A stretch of 64,000 nucleotides of DNA from Oleiagrimonas sp. C23AA (GTDB lineage Bacteria; Pseudomonadota; Gammaproteobacteria; Xanthomonadales; Rhodanobacteraceae), in assembly GCF_011759385.1 (NCBI RefSeq), contig NZ_JAARLY010000004.1:124001-188000 (forward strand). Reading direction: 5' to 3'. A program made the translations under genes and the position numbers. Shown here in pieces: positions 63,978-64,000 of this stretch. The stretch's first letter is position 1; each line of letters opens with the position of its first letter. The notes beneath the pieces are model-generated. The model was given only the letters and a program-made list of their open reading frames with translations, was not told the origin of the DNA and did not search any database.

Positions 63978-64000
63978 GCCCAGCTGAACGGCCCTGCGGG

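Overview
The window is about 64 kb of high-GC DNA from a gammaproteobacterium of the Lysobacterales (Xanthomonadales), most likely Rhodanobacteraceae (Rhodanobacter/Dyella/Frateuria-like). The evidence is gene order (dnaA | rpmH-rnpA-yidC-mnmE; lptM-dapF-DUF484-xerC-hslVU), family-typical protein sequences (thymidine kinase, a Xanthomonad-type TonB receptor) and almost unbroken coding density. It is ordinary chromosome near the replication origin. I see no prophage, insertion sequence, CRISPR array, rRNA or tRNA.

Layout. 1-4.6 kb: the 5' part of dnaA on the minus strand, then the divergent rpmH-rnpA-yidC-mnmE cluster. 4.6-7.8 kb: a secreted metallo-beta-lactamase-fold hydrolase, a LysR regulator and the glutathione-dependent formaldehyde dehydrogenase frmA. 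7.8-10.1 kb: an iron-type cassette (DUF3325, DUF3649, PepSY reductase) behind a Fur-box-like palindrome. 10.1-18.3 kb: yfcG, poxB, hslU, hslV (with a sigma32-like promoter), xerC, DUF484, dapF and the very short lptM. 18.3-24.7 kb: cell-envelope proteins, a divergent GNAT / RLAN-ATP-grasp ligase pair, lipocalin, aroE, YkgJ and gamma-carbonic anhydrase. 24.8-36.8 kb: prlC, a GPP34 protein, xthA, UPF0149, DUF4336, pirin, a HAD phosphatase, a small repeat lipoprotein, a SNF2 helicase, gpsA and secB. 37.1-38.9 kb: rpmB-rpmG, then a compositionally different islet with one orphan membrane protein. 38.9-44.8 kb: acyl desaturase, a four-gene Gld-type ABC operon and mutM. 45-50 kb: a TPR protein, an unknown protein with tdk, rep helicase and a 478-bp gene-poor gap. 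50-64 kb: TonB receptor, AI-2E permease, class C-type acid phosphatase, a lipoprotein, plsB, ubiE, a Tat-exported AcpA/phospholipase-C-type phosphoesterase and two alpha/beta hydrolases.

How the genes work together. Most are housekeeping: translation (rpmH, rpmB, rpmG, mnmE, rnpA), membrane insertion and export (yidC, secB, lptM), proteostasis (hslUV, prlC), DNA maintenance (xerC, xthA, mutM, rep), lipid synthesis (gpsA, plsB, desaturase), quinone and redox metabolism (ubiE, poxB, frmA, yfcG) and lysine/shikimate synthesis (dapF, aroE).

The parts most worth a second look are: (i) the GNAT plus RLAN-ATP-grasp pair, a predicted but uncharacterised peptide-ligase system; (ii) a 150-bp stretch at 55291-55439 with a perfect 13-bp palindrome, a promoter-like sequence, a second perfect hairpin and a terminator, which could encode a small RNA or an attenuated leader; (iii) the Fur-box leader with an early terminator-like hairpin; (iv) two operator-like palindromes upstream of the TonB receptor; (v) the orphan islet at 37.6-38.9 kb. 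All functional calls come from reading the sequence; no database search was run.
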